Shown: positions 1-7,778 of the stretch, in pieces | How positions within the stretch are numbered: the stretch's first letter is position 1 | Layout: every line of letters begins with the position of its first letter | Assembly: GCA_937859855.1 (NCBI GenBank) | Contig: CALMAR010000002.1 | Coordinates: 1 to 16,231, forward strand | Reading direction: 5' to 3' | Length of the DNA stretch: 16,231 bases | Source: an uncultured Kineosporia sp. | GTDB taxonomy: Bacteria > Actinomycetota > Actinomycetes > Actinomycetales > Kineosporiaceae | The notes under the pieces: model-generated | Seen by the model: the letters and a program-made list of their open reading frames with translations, nothing else | Databases searched by the model: none | What the model was told of the DNA's origin: nothing | Made by a program: the position numbers and the translations under genes

Positions 1-2
1 GC

Positions 3-36
3 CGGGCGGCGATCCTGATTCTGGGGTCGCCGCCCG
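3..36. terminator. GC-rich hairpin, possible terminator of an upstream gene
   Basis: The arms CGGGCGGCGA (3-12) and TCGCCGCCCG (27-36) are perfect reverse complements, giving a 10-bp stem with a 14-base loop. No T-run follows. U-less stem terminators are known in actinobacteria, so it may end a gene lying left of the window. It could also be a regulatory site, because it sits just before the -10-like box of the sulfotransferase gene. Confidence 0.35.
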
Positions 37-47
37 AACCGTTGTCC

Positions 48-53
48 TATAGT
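48..53 (+). promoter_or_regulatory. -10-like box upstream of the sulfotransferase gene
   Basis: TATAGT matches the TANNNT core of housekeeping actinobacterial promoters and five of six bases of TATAAT. It lies 42 bases before the ATG at 96, which would leave a leader of about 35 bases. No convincing -35 element is present 16-18 bases upstream; that space is filled by the right arm of the hairpin. Confidence 0.35.
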
Positions 54-95
54 GGATCCAGGTCGCCAAGCAGAGAGCCTGGAGTGTGAGGGCGT

Positions 96-1034
96 ATGTC
101 ACCCGTCCGGGTGATGTTCCTGGGCGGCCTCGGCCGCAGCGGCACGACCCTGCTGGAACGGGTGATCGGTGAGCTTCCGGGCGTCGTCCCGCTGGGCGAG
201 ATCGTGCACCTGTGGACCCGGGACGTGCGTGATGACGAACTGTGCGGCTGCGGCCAGCGGTTCCACCTCTGCCCGTTCTGGACGGCGGTGGGGGGAAAAG
301 CCTTCGGAGGCTGGGACAACGTAGACGTGGCCGAGATCGTCCGGCTGGCCGCCGCCGTCGATCGCACCCGCTTTCTCCCGCGTTATGCGCTGGGTCGGCT
401 GTCAGACCAGGTGCGGGCCGATCTAGCCGCATACAACGACTACTATCTGCGGCTCTATCAGGCGGCGGCGGAGGTGTCCGGCGCTCGCGTGTTGATCGAT
501 TCCTCCAAGCACTCCTCCTTGGCCTACTGCTTGAGCTACGAGCCGCGCATCGACCTGCGTGTGCTGCACGTGGTCCGGGACAGTCGCGGAGTGGCCTACT
601 CCTGGACCAAGCATGTCGGACGTCCAGAGACCGAGGGACAGGACGAGATGGCCCGTCTCACCCCTAGTCAGTCGGCCGTCCTGTGGGACGCGCACAATGC
701 GGCGTTCTCGATACTGGCCCGGCGCGGCAGCGTGCGGGTCCAGCGGCTGCGTTACGAGGACTTCGTGGCCAACCCGGCGCCGATGCTCCTCGAGATCGCC
801 AGCTTCGCCGGTCTCACCATCGGCCCTGGGGACCTGGATTTCGTCTCCGAGGGCAGGGTGGAGCTGGGCTCATGTCACAGCGCAGCCGGAAACCCCATGC
901 GCTTCGTCACCGGCGTGACGGACCTGCGCCGAGACGACGCCTGGCGGCAACGGTTGCCGCGCGGGCAACGGCGGCTGGTCAGCGCCCTCACAGCCCCGCT
1001 CCTGGTCGCCTATGGTTATCCGCTCACGCGCTGA
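96..1034 (+). CDS. Sulfotransferase, PAPS-dependent (P-loop type)
   Basis: This 312-residue protein has no signal peptide or membrane segment, so it should act in the cytoplasm, moving sulfate from PAPS to an acceptor, probably a sugar of the polysaccharide made here. The 5'-phosphosulfate loop is visible at residues 10-20 (GGLGRSGTTLL). A 3'-phosphate-binding stretch follows at 157-170 (LHVVRDSRGVAYSW), then RYEDF at 219-223. A cysteine-rich insert CGCGQRFHLCPFW (50-62) and a late GNPMRF motif (265-270) recall a bacterial sulfotransferase subgroup common in actinobacteria. The GAGG at 89-92 lies only three bases before the ATG at 96; a GGAG at 81-84 is another candidate, so the ribosome site is weak. 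The gene stands alone and converges on the Wzx gene. The fold is certain; the acceptor is unknown. Confidence 0.9.
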   Translation: MSPVRVMFLGGLGRSGTTLLERVIGELPGVVPLGEIVHLWTRDVRDDELCGCGQRFHLCPFWTAVGGKAFGGWDNVDVAEIVRLAAAVDRTRFLPRYALGRLSDQVRADLAAYNDYYLRLYQAAAEVSGARVLIDSSKHSSLAYCLSYEPRIDLRVLHVVRDSRGVAYSWTKHVGRPETEGQDEMARLTPSQSAVLWDAHNAAFSILARRGSVRVQRLRYEDFVANPAPMLLEIASFAGLTIGPGDLDFVSEGRVELGSCHSAAGNPMRFVTGVTDLRRDDAWRQRLPRGQRRLVSALTAPLLVAYGYPLTR

Positions 1035-1083
1035 TCATCTGGCCCTTCGAACAGGAACAGCGCAAGACCATCTGATCAGCCAG

Positions 1084-1100
1084 GCCGCTATTTCAGCGGC
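1084..1100 (-). terminator. Hairpin at the convergent gene ends
   Basis: GCCGCT (1084-1089) and AGCGGC (1095-1100) form a perfect 6-bp stem around a 5-base loop. The TGA stop of the flippase gene (1093-1095, minus strand) lies in the loop and stem. Next to it, GCTGATCA (1030-1037) and TGATCAGC (1073-1080) form a wider inverted repeat whose left arm contains the TGA stop of the sulfotransferase gene. Together they could serve as a two-way terminator in the 58-base gap. There is no T-run, so this remains a guess. Confidence 0.35.
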
Positions 1101-2730
1101 GTCCCCGTTGACGTAGAGCCTGACCGAGTACTCCCAGCTGGAGTACGTCGCGGGTGCGCCAGAGCAGGCCGGCGTACATCAGTGTCTCCAGCCCCAGCAC
1201 CAGCAATGCAGGAATCACCCGAAGGCCTGCCGTGGCGCGCAACACCAACATCGGCGTGCAGAAGCAGAAGATGGTGGCACCGGTCACCACTGCAGTGGCC
1301 CAGCTCAGACCGGTCAGCCCGAGCTGGCTGCGAACTTGGAAGAACGGCAGCAGGTTCCGGACACCGAGCGAGATCGCCCAGGATGCTGCCGCCCCATTGA
1401 TTCCGTAAGCCGGGATCAAGAACAGATTGAGGCCGACGTCCACAATCAGGGCCACGGCATTGTCCAGCAGGCTGAGCGAGCTTCGCCCGGCCATCAACAG
1501 CACGACGTCGACCGGACCGGCCGCGACGGCCAGCAACATGCCGAAACCCATGAGCACCACGACCAGTTCGCCGCGGTCGTGATAGCGATCGCCGAACAGC
1601 TTCAGGTACAGCGGCGCGGCCACGATCGCGGTGAGATAGATCGGCCAGGAAAGAGCCATGATCCAGGCGGTCGAGGTGGAGAAGACGCGGTGTACGGCGC
1701 TCCGGTCGTCGAGGGCCATCAGCTCGGACAGGCGAGGTTGCAACACCTGCTGAATCGCGGCCACGCCCAGCTGGCCCAGGATCACGAACCGGGTCGCGGC
1801 GGTGTAGAGCGCCGCCTCGGCCGGGGAGCGCAGGGCGGCGACCATGATGATGTCCACGCGCTGCAGGGCCACCTGGAAGATCCGCGCCACCGCCCGGAAC
1901 CAGGTGTAGCTCCAGAACTCGCGGCGGATCTCGGCGACAGGGCGGCGCGGCTGGCCGGGTAGACGCTTTCTGCGCCGGTTAACTGAACGAATCAACAGGA
2001 GCGGGGCGATGCATGCGGCCAGGACATAGGGCGCCGCCCAGGCGATGGCCAATCCGGTGATGCCCGCGCCGAGGACCGCCGCCACGGCGATGGTCAGGGG
2101 CTGTGCGCCGCTACGCAGGATCCGGTCGACCAGCACGGTCGGCCGCATCTTGCCGAAGGCCTGGCTGGCTGCGAGCGTCGTGTCGCTGATCACGGTGAGC
2201 GGTAGCACCAGCCCGAGCACGAACAGCACCGATGTGGCCTCCGCCGGCAGGCCGACCCACTGGCGGACCTCGCCCGCCCCTCCCGCCAGAGCGGCACCCA
2301 TCAGGAGGGAAATCACCAGCACTGGTCGCAGCGCGACGTTCAGCACACGGGGGATATCACGTCCGTGACCAGTTGCTTCATATCGAAGAACGAAGCGGGC
2401 CAGACCGGTGTCGGTGCCCAGGCGGGCCGTTGCGGTCAGGATCAGAAACAGTGAGGTTGCGGAGAACAGCACACCAGCTGTCTGCGGGCTCCACCCGTGG
2501 GTGACCACCACGGTGAGAACGAAGCCCGAGACACCGGAGATCAGGCTGCCGGCCAGATTGACCGCACCACCCCGGGCGATCTTGGCCAATTGCTGGTCGG
2601 AGTTCGCCCCGGCAGGCACCGCCCCGGGCGACTCGTAGCCCGATGATCCCGGCCCCGGCGTTGCCGAGGGCGGCGGTTCGGTGACGGGCAGAGGCCTGGC
2701 GCTGGAGTGCAGATGCCGTCCTGGCGTCAC
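1093..2730 (-). CDS. Wzx-like polysaccharide flippase (MOP superfamily)
   Basis: A 545-residue integral membrane protein of the size and hydrophobic pattern of Wzx/RfbX-type flippases (about 12-14 helices). These move undecaprenyl-linked repeat units across the membrane. The first ~50 residues are Pro/Gly/Ser-rich and probably disordered, longer than usual for the family. The sequence KIARGGAVNLAGSLISG begins the first membrane segment, as is typical of MOP proteins. The C-terminus is a short basic tail. The GTG start at 2730 overlaps the TGA of the Wzz-like gene (GTGA, 2727-2730), so the two are probably translationally coupled. An internal start after the Pro-rich segment cannot be excluded. 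Hydropathy and gene context support the call; substrate specificity is unknown. Confidence 0.88.
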   Translation of the reverse strand: MTPGRHLHSSARPLPVTEPPPSATPGPGSSGYESPGAVPAGANSDQQLAKIARGGAVNLAGSLISGVSGFVLTVVVTHGWSPQTAGVLFSATSLFLILTATARLGTDTGLARFVLRYEATGHGRDIPRVLNVALRPVLVISLLMGAALAGGAGEVRQWVGLPAEATSVLFVLGLVLPLTVISDTTLAASQAFGKMRPTVLVDRILRSGAQPLTIAVAAVLGAGITGLAIAWAAPYVLAACIAPLLLIRSVNRRRKRLPGQPRRPVAEIRREFWSYTWFRAVARIFQVALQRVDIIMVAALRSPAEAALYTAATRFVILGQLGVAAIQQVLQPRLSELMALDDRSAVHRVFSTSTAWIMALSWPIYLTAIVAAPLYLKLFGDRYHDRGELVVVLMGFGMLLAVAAGPVDVVLLMAGRSSLSLLDNAVALIVDVGLNLFLIPAYGINGAAASWAISLGVRNLLPFFQVRSQLGLTGLSWATAVVTGATIFCFCTPMLVLRATAGLRVIPALLVLGLETLMYAGLLWRTRDVLQLGVLGQALRQRGRR

Positions 2731-4475
2731 CGCTGCACGGAACCGGATCCCGGCAGAAGATCTTCCACCTGATGACCGTTTGTTCCGTTGCTTCCGTTGG
2801 CGGCGACACCCTGAGACTGAGCCTCTGGCCGTGGGCTGAGCTGTGAGGCCGGGATGGCGGCCGACGGTGAGGCCGGTGCCGATCGAGGGCCGAGTTGATT
2901 GGCCACTGTGGGCGGAGATTCGCGCTGCACCGGCTTGCTCTCGAACGCCGGCGCCTGGGCGGGCTGCGAGGTAGCTGATGCGGCCGAGCGCCGGCGCCGC
3001 AGCCGGCGGGATGGTCCGCGCGAGACCAGGACGCTGCCCAGAACCGGGACGTGAGCCCGATCGAGCTGCTCCACGGTTCGAAGCAGATCGCCGTTGGTCG
3101 TGTTCATCACGCTCGACTCGAGCACCACACCGTCCGCCATCCGGGACAGAACTTGCCCATCGGCGTTCTGCATGCTTGGAGTCGAAATGATTACGATGTC
3201 GAAGTACTTGCGCAACTGGGCGATGGCCCGGCGCATCCGGACGTTGCCGAGCTGGTCAGCGGCCTCGCTGTTCCATCGACCGCGAGGGACCACGCCCAGT
3301 CCGGGCACCGGCTGGCGCAGGGTGGACTCGACCGGCACATCCTGCAGCAAGACACTGGCCAGGCCCTGGTTGGTGTTCGGGACCAGTTCCTGTCCCAGCC
3401 AGTCGGTCACTGCGGAATCCACCACGCAGACCCGTACGCCTGACCGGGCCAGCGCCAGTGCGATGGGGCCGACGATGGTCGGGGCCACCCCGGAAGAATC
3501 AGGCCGGCCGATTACGATTGTGGCCGGGACCGAGGGAAGCATGGTCAGCAGGGCCGTGCGCACCCGGCGGTGGTCCTCGGTGACCTCACTCAGACTGGGC
3601 GACCAGGCGCTCGGCAGGGCCATCTGGCCCAGCGACGTGACCGACAACCGGTCAAAGTCGGAGGTATCGCGGATCCGGTCGTCCAGACGCTCCCGGGTAA
3701 TGGCGGCAAGGATGCCCAGCACCAGTCCGGCGATCACGCCGATCAGGCCGTACAAGATCGCCGAAGAAATCTTGACATCATCCGGTGTGCTGGCCGGTGA
3801 GATCACCTGGCCCGGGTCGGTCGGAATCGCCTGCTCCTGAGCGATCTCGGAAGTCAGCTGGGTCAGCTGCGCCGAGTAGGTCTTGACCTGCTCGGTAGCC
3901 AGGGATCGGGCAGCCGAACCGTCCTTGGCCCTGGCTGCATCCGCGTTGGCCTTGGACTGCTGAGCCTTGAACGTGGTCTGCTGCTGTTGAAGCAGAGCGA
4001 CCTGACCAGCGACCAGAGCCTTGGCCCGATCCTGGCGGTAGGTCAGATACGCCTCGGCAAAGGCTTGAGCGCGGTCGTGCGCCGCTTTGGCCGACTTGGC
4101 CGTGTAAGTGATCTTGAGAACCTGCGTGTTCTCGGTGACCGCTCCACGCACGGACCGCACCAGGTTGGAGATGGCGACGTCGCCGGTGAGCTTCTTTTGC
4201 GCGATCCCAGCCACAGCATCAGTGGCCACCAGCTGGGCTTCAGTGGAGAGATTGCTCAGCTGATCGCCCTGGCTGTCGGTGGAGAAGGGGTTCCCGTAGA
4301 GCGGATTGACCAGCACCACGGCGGTGGCCTGACGAGGACCGGGGAGCAGCAGGCCCGCCGCTGCGCCCGCGGCGCCGAACAGGATCACCAGAATCAGGAT
4401 GAGCAGGACGTGGTGACGCAGGGCGTCGCGGAGCACTGCAGGACGGAACTGGGTCTCGCTCGGCTGGGTGCTCAC
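2727..4475 (-). CDS. Wzz-like chain-length protein with degenerate tyrosine-kinase-like domain
   Basis: Polysaccharide co-polymerase of 582 residues. Two membrane helices (about 23-45 and 238-260) flank an outside domain with a Gln/Ala/Lys-rich coiled coil (about 155-215). The Pro-containing approach to the second helix is typical of Wzz. A cytoplasmic domain (about 300-490) has the outline of bacterial tyrosine kinases, but its signatures are altered. The P-loop position reads GRPDSSGVAPT (323-333), with no GK[ST]. The Walker A'-like strand is VVDSAVTD (351-358). Walker B reads FDIVIISTPS (425-434), with Ser where Asp is expected. The ~90-residue tail is Ser/Pro/Ala-rich and has no tyrosine, so autophosphorylation is unlikely. 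The start is GTG at 4475, with AGGAAGG six bases upstream. It is the first gene of a unit with the Wzx gene and probably controls chain length or scaffolds the polymerase. Confidence 0.85.
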   Translation of the reverse strand: MSTQPSETQFRPAVLRDALRHHVLLILILVILFGAAGAAAGLLLPGPRQATAVVLVNPLYGNPFSTDSQGDQLSNLSTEAQLVATDAVAGIAQKKLTGDVAISNLVRSVRGAVTENTQVLKITYTAKSAKAAHDRAQAFAEAYLTYRQDRAKALVAGQVALLQQQQTTFKAQQSKANADAARAKDGSAARSLATEQVKTYSAQLTQLTSEIAQEQAIPTDPGQVISPASTPDDVKISSAILYGLIGVIAGLVLGILAAITRERLDDRIRDTSDFDRLSVTSLGQMALPSAWSPSLSEVTEDHRRVRTALLTMLPSVPATIVIGRPDSSGVAPTIVGPIALALARSGVRVCVVDSAVTDWLGQELVPNTNQGLASVLLQDVPVESTLRQPVPGLGVVPRGRWNSEAADQLGNVRMRRAIAQLRKYFDIVIISTPSMQNADGQVLSRMADGVVLESSVMNTTNGDLLRTVEQLDRAHVPVLGSVLVSRGPSRRLRRRRSAASATSQPAQAPAFESKPVQRESPPTVANQLGPRSAPASPSAAIPASQLSPRPEAQSQGVAANGSNGTNGHQVEDLLPGSGSVQR

Positions 4476-4792
4476 GCTCCGCCTTCCTCAAGGACTTCTT
4501 CACCTGGTCATGAGACCTCATGGGCCAGGCATTAACTCACCGTGGTGCTTCTGAACCATCGGCGATTCGGGATCACTGTTACGCGCTTCCGCCAGCGCGC
4601 TACGGTTTATCCCGATGCGGGTGAGAGGCCGGATGTGCCCCTTCCCAAAATGTTCCTGAATGTGTTCGTCCGGAAACTACTGGTAGTAAGGACGAGACTC
4701 CCTCCCAGGAGGATACGTCTACTCGGTGTCTCTCCGTGGTCAACATTGGCGAATCCATCCGCGTCGGCGGGCTCATCCATTAACGTCGAGTC
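4476..4792. other. Divergent intergenic region, wzz-like / pssD-like
   Basis: These 317 bases separate the minus-strand wzz-wzx unit from the plus-strand glycosyltransferase pair and should hold both promoters. No clear -35/-10 pair was found on either strand. The region holds an interrupted dyad at 4503-4529, a small hairpin CGCGCT/AGCGCG (4582-4599), a 12-base dyad ACTACTGGTAGT (4676-4687), and an isolated AGGAGG (4707-4712) with no start codon at a usual distance. No protein-coding gene is supported here. Confidence 0.6.
4503..4529. promoter_or_regulatory. Operator-like interrupted dyad
   Basis: CATGAG (4509-4514) and CTCATG (4517-4522) are inverted around a 2-base centre. Flanking CCTGG (4503-4507) and CCAGG (4525-4529) continue the symmetry after a one- or two-base mismatch. 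The 27-base site lies 28-54 bases upstream of the wzz-like GTG, where a repressor or activator could bind. It could also form a hairpin in the leader transcript. No factor is known to me for this sequence. Confidence 0.35.
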
Positions 4793-5245
4793 ATGGCTGG
4801 GATTCTCATGGTCTGCTCGAGCGGAGGACATCTGGCGCAGATGCTGACCATGAGAGCTTGGTGGCAGGGTCACGAGCGCTGGTGGGCCACCTTCCGCACT
4901 CCGGACGCCGAGTCCAACCTGAGCGGGGAGAAGGTCTGGTGGGTCCATCACCCGACCACCCGGAATCTGAAGAACGCGGTCCGCAACCTCGGCCTGGCCG
5001 TCAAGGTGCTTCGCCACGAGCGGCCCGATGTAGTGGTCTCGACCGGCGCCGGAGTGGCACTGCCGTTCTTCCTGGTAGCCAGGGCGTTGCGGATCCCGAC
5101 GGTGTATGTGGAGGTGTACGACCGGATCGACAGCGCCACCCTGACCGGCCGGTTGTGCCGCCCGCTGAGCACGCTGTCGTGCGTGCAGTGGGAAGAGCAG
5201 CTGGAGCACTACCCCGGAGCACATGTGATCGGTCCACTGCTGTGA
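4793..5245 (+). CDS. Alg14/PssD-like glycosyltransferase subunit
   Basis: A 150-residue protein resembling Alg14, PssD and Cps14F, the membrane-anchoring and acceptor-side half of a two-part GT-B transferase. Typical features are MVCSSGGHLAQM (6-17), the strand plus helix VVVSTGAGVALPFFLVA (80-96), and YVEVYDRIDSATLTGRL (105-121), where members of the family bind their partner and acceptor lipid. Such pairs usually add the second sugar to an undecaprenyl-diphosphate-linked first sugar. The ATG at 4793 is the first start after an in-frame TAA, and its ribosome site is weak. The TGA overlaps the ATG of the partner gene by one base (TGATG), so the two halves should be made in equal amounts. Confidence 0.87.
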   Translation: MAGILMVCSSGGHLAQMLTMRAWWQGHERWWATFRTPDAESNLSGEKVWWVHHPTTRNLKNAVRNLGLAVKVLRHERPDVVVSTGAGVALPFFLVARALRIPTVYVEVYDRIDSATLTGRLCRPLSTLSCVQWEEQLEHYPGAHVIGPLL

Positions 5246-5844
5246 TGTCGGCGGTAGCGAGCGACCCCTTGACTCCTCCGGAGCCGATCTTGGTGCTAGT
5301 GATGGCTGGAACCGACCATCACCCATTTGGCCGCCTGATCTCCTGGACCGACGACTGGGTGCGCAGCCGTCCCGAGGCACCGGTAAGAATGATCACTCAG
5401 CACGGGCGCACTTTCGCGCCGAGGCTGGCCCAGGCGCGCGACTTCCTGCCCCGCGCCGAACTGGATCGGCTGTTGAGGGAGGCCTCCGTGGTGATATGCC
5501 ACGGTGGGCCGTCCACGATCGTGGAGACACTCCGGCGAGGCTTGGTGCCGATCGTGCTCGCTCGTACCGTGTCACTGGGCGAGCACGTCGACGACCATCA
5601 GCAGCGATTCGCCCGGGTAATGGCGCAGCGTGGGCTGATCCGGCTGGTGCAGGATCGCGAGTCGCTGCTGCAAGCGGTGGACGACGCTGTGCGCGAGCCG
5701 TTGCTAGTGGCCGAGGGTGCCAGGCGGATGGCTGATCCGGCTGAATCCGCGCTCCGGCTGGGCAAACTGGTCGACGAGTTGGTGATTGAACAGCGGGAGA
5801 TCCGCCGCCAGCGCTCCTGGCTCCGCCGTTCCACCGCTGCCTAG
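5245..5844 (+). CDS. Alg13/PssE-like glycosyltransferase subunit
   Basis: A 199-residue protein matching the C-terminal half of family 28 glycosyltransferases (Alg13, PssE, Cps14G), which binds the nucleotide sugar. Evidence is the opening strand ILVLVMAGTDHHPF (15-28), the sugar-nucleotide motif VVICHGGPSTIVETL (82-96), and the conserved region with EHVDDHQ (113-119). The reading frame is open further upstream to 4726, but that part only shadows the preceding gene. The ATG at 5245, overlapping the preceding stop, is therefore chosen. Its TAG stop lies in a CTAG that also supplies the stop of the convergent GT2 gene. Confidence 0.87.
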   Translation: MSAVASDPLTPPEPILVLVMAGTDHHPFGRLISWTDDWVRSRPEAPVRMITQHGRTFAPRLAQARDFLPRAELDRLLREASVVICHGGPSTIVETLRRGLVPIVLARTVSLGEHVDDHQQRFARVMAQRGLIRLVQDRESLLQAVDDAVREPLLVAEGARRMADPAESALRLGKLVDELVIEQREIRRQRSWLRRSTAA

Positions 5845-6764
5845 AGGCCCCTGCCTCGGGAGTGGGCCAGTGCTTGCAGCCTGGGTGCGCTCACTAGGCC
5901 GCTGGCCACCGCCAGCGCCAGGTAGGAGCGCTGCTCCCGCCAGTTCAGCCGGATCGATCTCAGCGCCCAGCGCATGGCCTTCCGCCGCTGATTCATCGCG
6001 GCGTAGCCGAAAGCCTGGCGACCATATACCCAGGCCAGCCCCTTCGGATTGCGGGACAGCACCGGATGCTTGGCCAGCAGGTAGTCGAACGCCTCGATGA
6101 CGACGGCCCATTGGGCCATGTAATAGGAGTGGGCCTGCCCCCACAACACCCGCACCGTCGACGCTTCCAGCACGCTGATCCGTCCTTGCCCGGCCGCCCG
6201 CAGGATCCAGTCGTAATCCTCGGCATAGCTGCCTGGAATCTGCTCGTCTATCAGCCCGATCGAATCGAGAATGGCTGTCCGGCGGGCGATCAGGGTCGAT
6301 GAGTGCGCTGCGGTGACACGGCGCTGGCTCAGTTCGGAGATGGTCAGCTCATCGGGGCGGGGTATTCGCTCGATCTCCCGGCCGGAGTAGAGGATGGTGC
6401 AGCCGGAGACGCCGACATCAGCTCGGTCGGATTCAAGCTGGCGGACCTGGCGGGTCAGCTTGGTCGGAATCCAGGTGTCGTCGTCATCGCAGAAGGCGAT
6501 GATCGGCGCCCGGCTCAACAGGATTCCGGTGTTCCGCGCCCCTGCCAGCCCCGGGGTGCGGCTGTTGGTGGTGATCTGGACCGGTCGCCGAGCATCTTCG
6601 GCCACCAGCCCCGGATCAGGTTCCGACTGATCGTGAACCACGATCGTGCCCACGACGCCGGGATAGTCCTGGTGCTCGATCGCGGTCAGGGTCTTGGCCA
6701 GCAATTCCCTGCGGTTGCGGGTGGCCACTACCACGCAGACGCCGGGCCAGTCAGCCGAGGTCAC
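5841..6764 (-). CDS. Family 2 glycosyltransferase (GT-A), last gene of the operon
   Basis: A soluble 307-residue transferase. The GT-A fold begins with VCVVVATRNRRELL (9-22). The metal-binding acidic run is FCDDDDTWIP (91-100), and the base region AEDYDW (181-186) fits the usual ED motif. NSRTPGLAGARNTG (67-80) is typical of family 2. It should add one sugar to the lipid-linked repeat unit at the inner face of the membrane; donor and linkage are unknown. The gene is a clear paralogue of the GT2 at 8962-9921: the layout is the same and both end in a similar segment (YLALAVASGLVSAPRLQAL here). The GTG start overlaps the nitroreductase gene by 14 bases, with no obvious ribosome site, so it may depend on coupling. 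Its TAG shares CTAG with the convergent stop. Confidence 0.9.
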   Translation of the reverse strand: MTSADWPGVCVVVATRNRRELLAKTLTAIEHQDYPGVVGTIVVHDQSEPDPGLVAEDARRPVQITTNSRTPGLAGARNTGILLSRAPIIAFCDDDDTWIPTKLTRQVRQLESDRADVGVSGCTILYSGREIERIPRPDELTISELSQRRVTAAHSSTLIARRTAILDSIGLIDEQIPGSYAEDYDWILRAAGQGRISVLEASTVRVLWGQAHSYYMAQWAVVIEAFDYLLAKHPVLSRNPKGLAWVYGRQAFGYAAMNQRRKAMRWALRSIRLNWREQRSYLALAVASGLVSAPRLQALAHSRGRGL

Positions 6765-7767
6765 TGATCTGCGGCCCGCGCCGCTTGACGAACTCGATCA
6801 TGGTCTTGCGGTCCGAGATCGGCACCACGCTCTCGTCCAGAAAGTCCCCGACGGCCATGAACATGACGATCATCTCTGAGTCATCGACGTCGAGGAGCGC
6901 GCGGACCGCCTTCTGGTCCTTGTAGTACATCATCGCGTTGAGCGGCACGGCGGCCAGCCCCTCGTGCTCGAGGCCGTACATCACCGACATGGCGAACAGG
7001 CCGCCGTCGACGAAGGCCTCGTTGCGCTCGACCGGGCTGAGAAAGGTGTTGTTCGAGACTGCGATCACCAGCAGGACCTCTGGCATCTGGGGATACCCGA
7101 ACCCGCGCTGGTGCTTGAGTACCTTGCGGGCCAGTTCCTTGTCCTCCACCCAGTAGACCTTCCACCCCTGCCGGTTGCACACCGACGGCGTCTTCGCGGC
7201 GTTGCGCAACGCATTCTCAATCTTGGCGTGGTCGATGGGCTGACCGGAGAACTCGCGCACGCTGCTGCGCCCCTGCGACAGCTCGTAGAAGTTCTTCTCT
7301 GCGTTGCGCTGCTTGTCTGACCGCTGCACGACTTTTGTGCCTGCCATGCTGAAGGTTTCGGCTGGGCTCAGGAACTCCTCGTCGATGATCTCCGCCAGGA
7401 AGCCGACGTCGAACTGTTCCTTGGCGTGCAACTCCTTGTACCGCTGGATCACCGAAACGCCCTGCACGTAGGCGAAGGAGGACCGATCGAAACCCTTCAT
7501 CCGGAATACGACCAGGGCGTCATTCAGGTGGGCCAGCCGCTCACGTCCGAACCCCAGGCGCATGTCCCGGTTGCGGGACAAGCCCTTCTCCAGTGAGTGC
7601 ACGTTGTACATGATCCGGGAAACGATCTGCTCATAACCATCGTCGAAGATCGAGAAAGACGCTGTCCGGGAGAAGCGGCTGATGTCCTGGTGGGCCAGGT
7701 ATCGCAGGCGCAGCTTCTGCAGCAGCTTCTTGACCGACTGCTTCGGCCGGGACGTGTTCAGCTTCAT
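6751..7767 (-). CDS. Nitroreductase-family protein of polysaccharide clusters
   Basis: 338 residues in two parts. The second half (about 160-315) is an FMN-binding nitroreductase fold: RSSVREFSGQPID (167-179), with the phosphate-contacting R-S-x-R pattern, TPSVCNRQGWKVYWV (193-207), and GGLFAMSVMYGLEHEGL (255-271). The first ~155 residues are a basic helical extension containing YNVHSLEKGLSRNRDMR (54-70), which I recall from similar proteins encoded beside pyruvyl transferases. It may not act on nitro compounds; an oxidation or reduction of a sugar or carrier is conceivable, but the reaction is unknown. The ATG at 7767 has a strong AGGAGG four bases upstream, which contains part of the preceding stop codon. 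Residues 1-155 probably guide the partner or substrate. Confidence 0.82.
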   Translation of the reverse strand: MKLNTSRPKQSVKKLLQKLRLRYLAHQDISRFSRTASFSIFDDGYEQIVSRIMYNVHSLEKGLSRNRDMRLGFGRERLAHLNDALVVFRMKGFDRSSFAYVQGVSVIQRYKELHAKEQFDVGFLAEIIDEEFLSPAETFSMAGTKVVQRSDKQRNAEKNFYELSQGRSSVREFSGQPIDHAKIENALRNAAKTPSVCNRQGWKVYWVEDKELARKVLKHQRGFGYPQMPEVLLVIAVSNNTFLSPVERNEAFVDGGLFAMSVMYGLEHEGLAAVPLNAMMYYKDQKAVRALLDVDDSEMIVMFMAVGDFLDESVVPISDRKTMIEFVKRRGPQISDLG

Positions 7768-7771
7768 CGCG

Positions 7772-7778
7772 CCTCCTA
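7772..7778 (-). promoter_or_regulatory. Ribosome site built on the upstream stop codon
   Basis: On the minus strand TAGGAGG runs from 7778 to 7772. Its first three bases are the TAG stop of the pyruvyl transferase gene, and AGGAGG is the Shine-Dalgarno sequence for the nitroreductase ATG at 7767, four bases further on. Ribosomes ending on the first gene stop exactly on this site, so re-initiation should be efficient. Confidence 0.75.

Noticed and set aside
4707..4712. AGGAGG as the ribosome site of a leader gene
   Set aside because: The nearest start is a GTG 13 bases away, whose frame gives only a shadow of the PssD-like gene before entering PssE. No short frame of interest follows.
4542..4847. 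101-codon plus-strand frame starting in the divergent region
   Set aside because: It has no ribosome site or recognisable family, poor third-position G/C, and overlaps the start of the PssD-like gene.
4607..5380. 257-codon minus-strand frame
   Set aside because: It is the antisense of the well-supported PssD/PssE genes, with low-complexity Arg/Gly/Pro-rich product and no family motifs.
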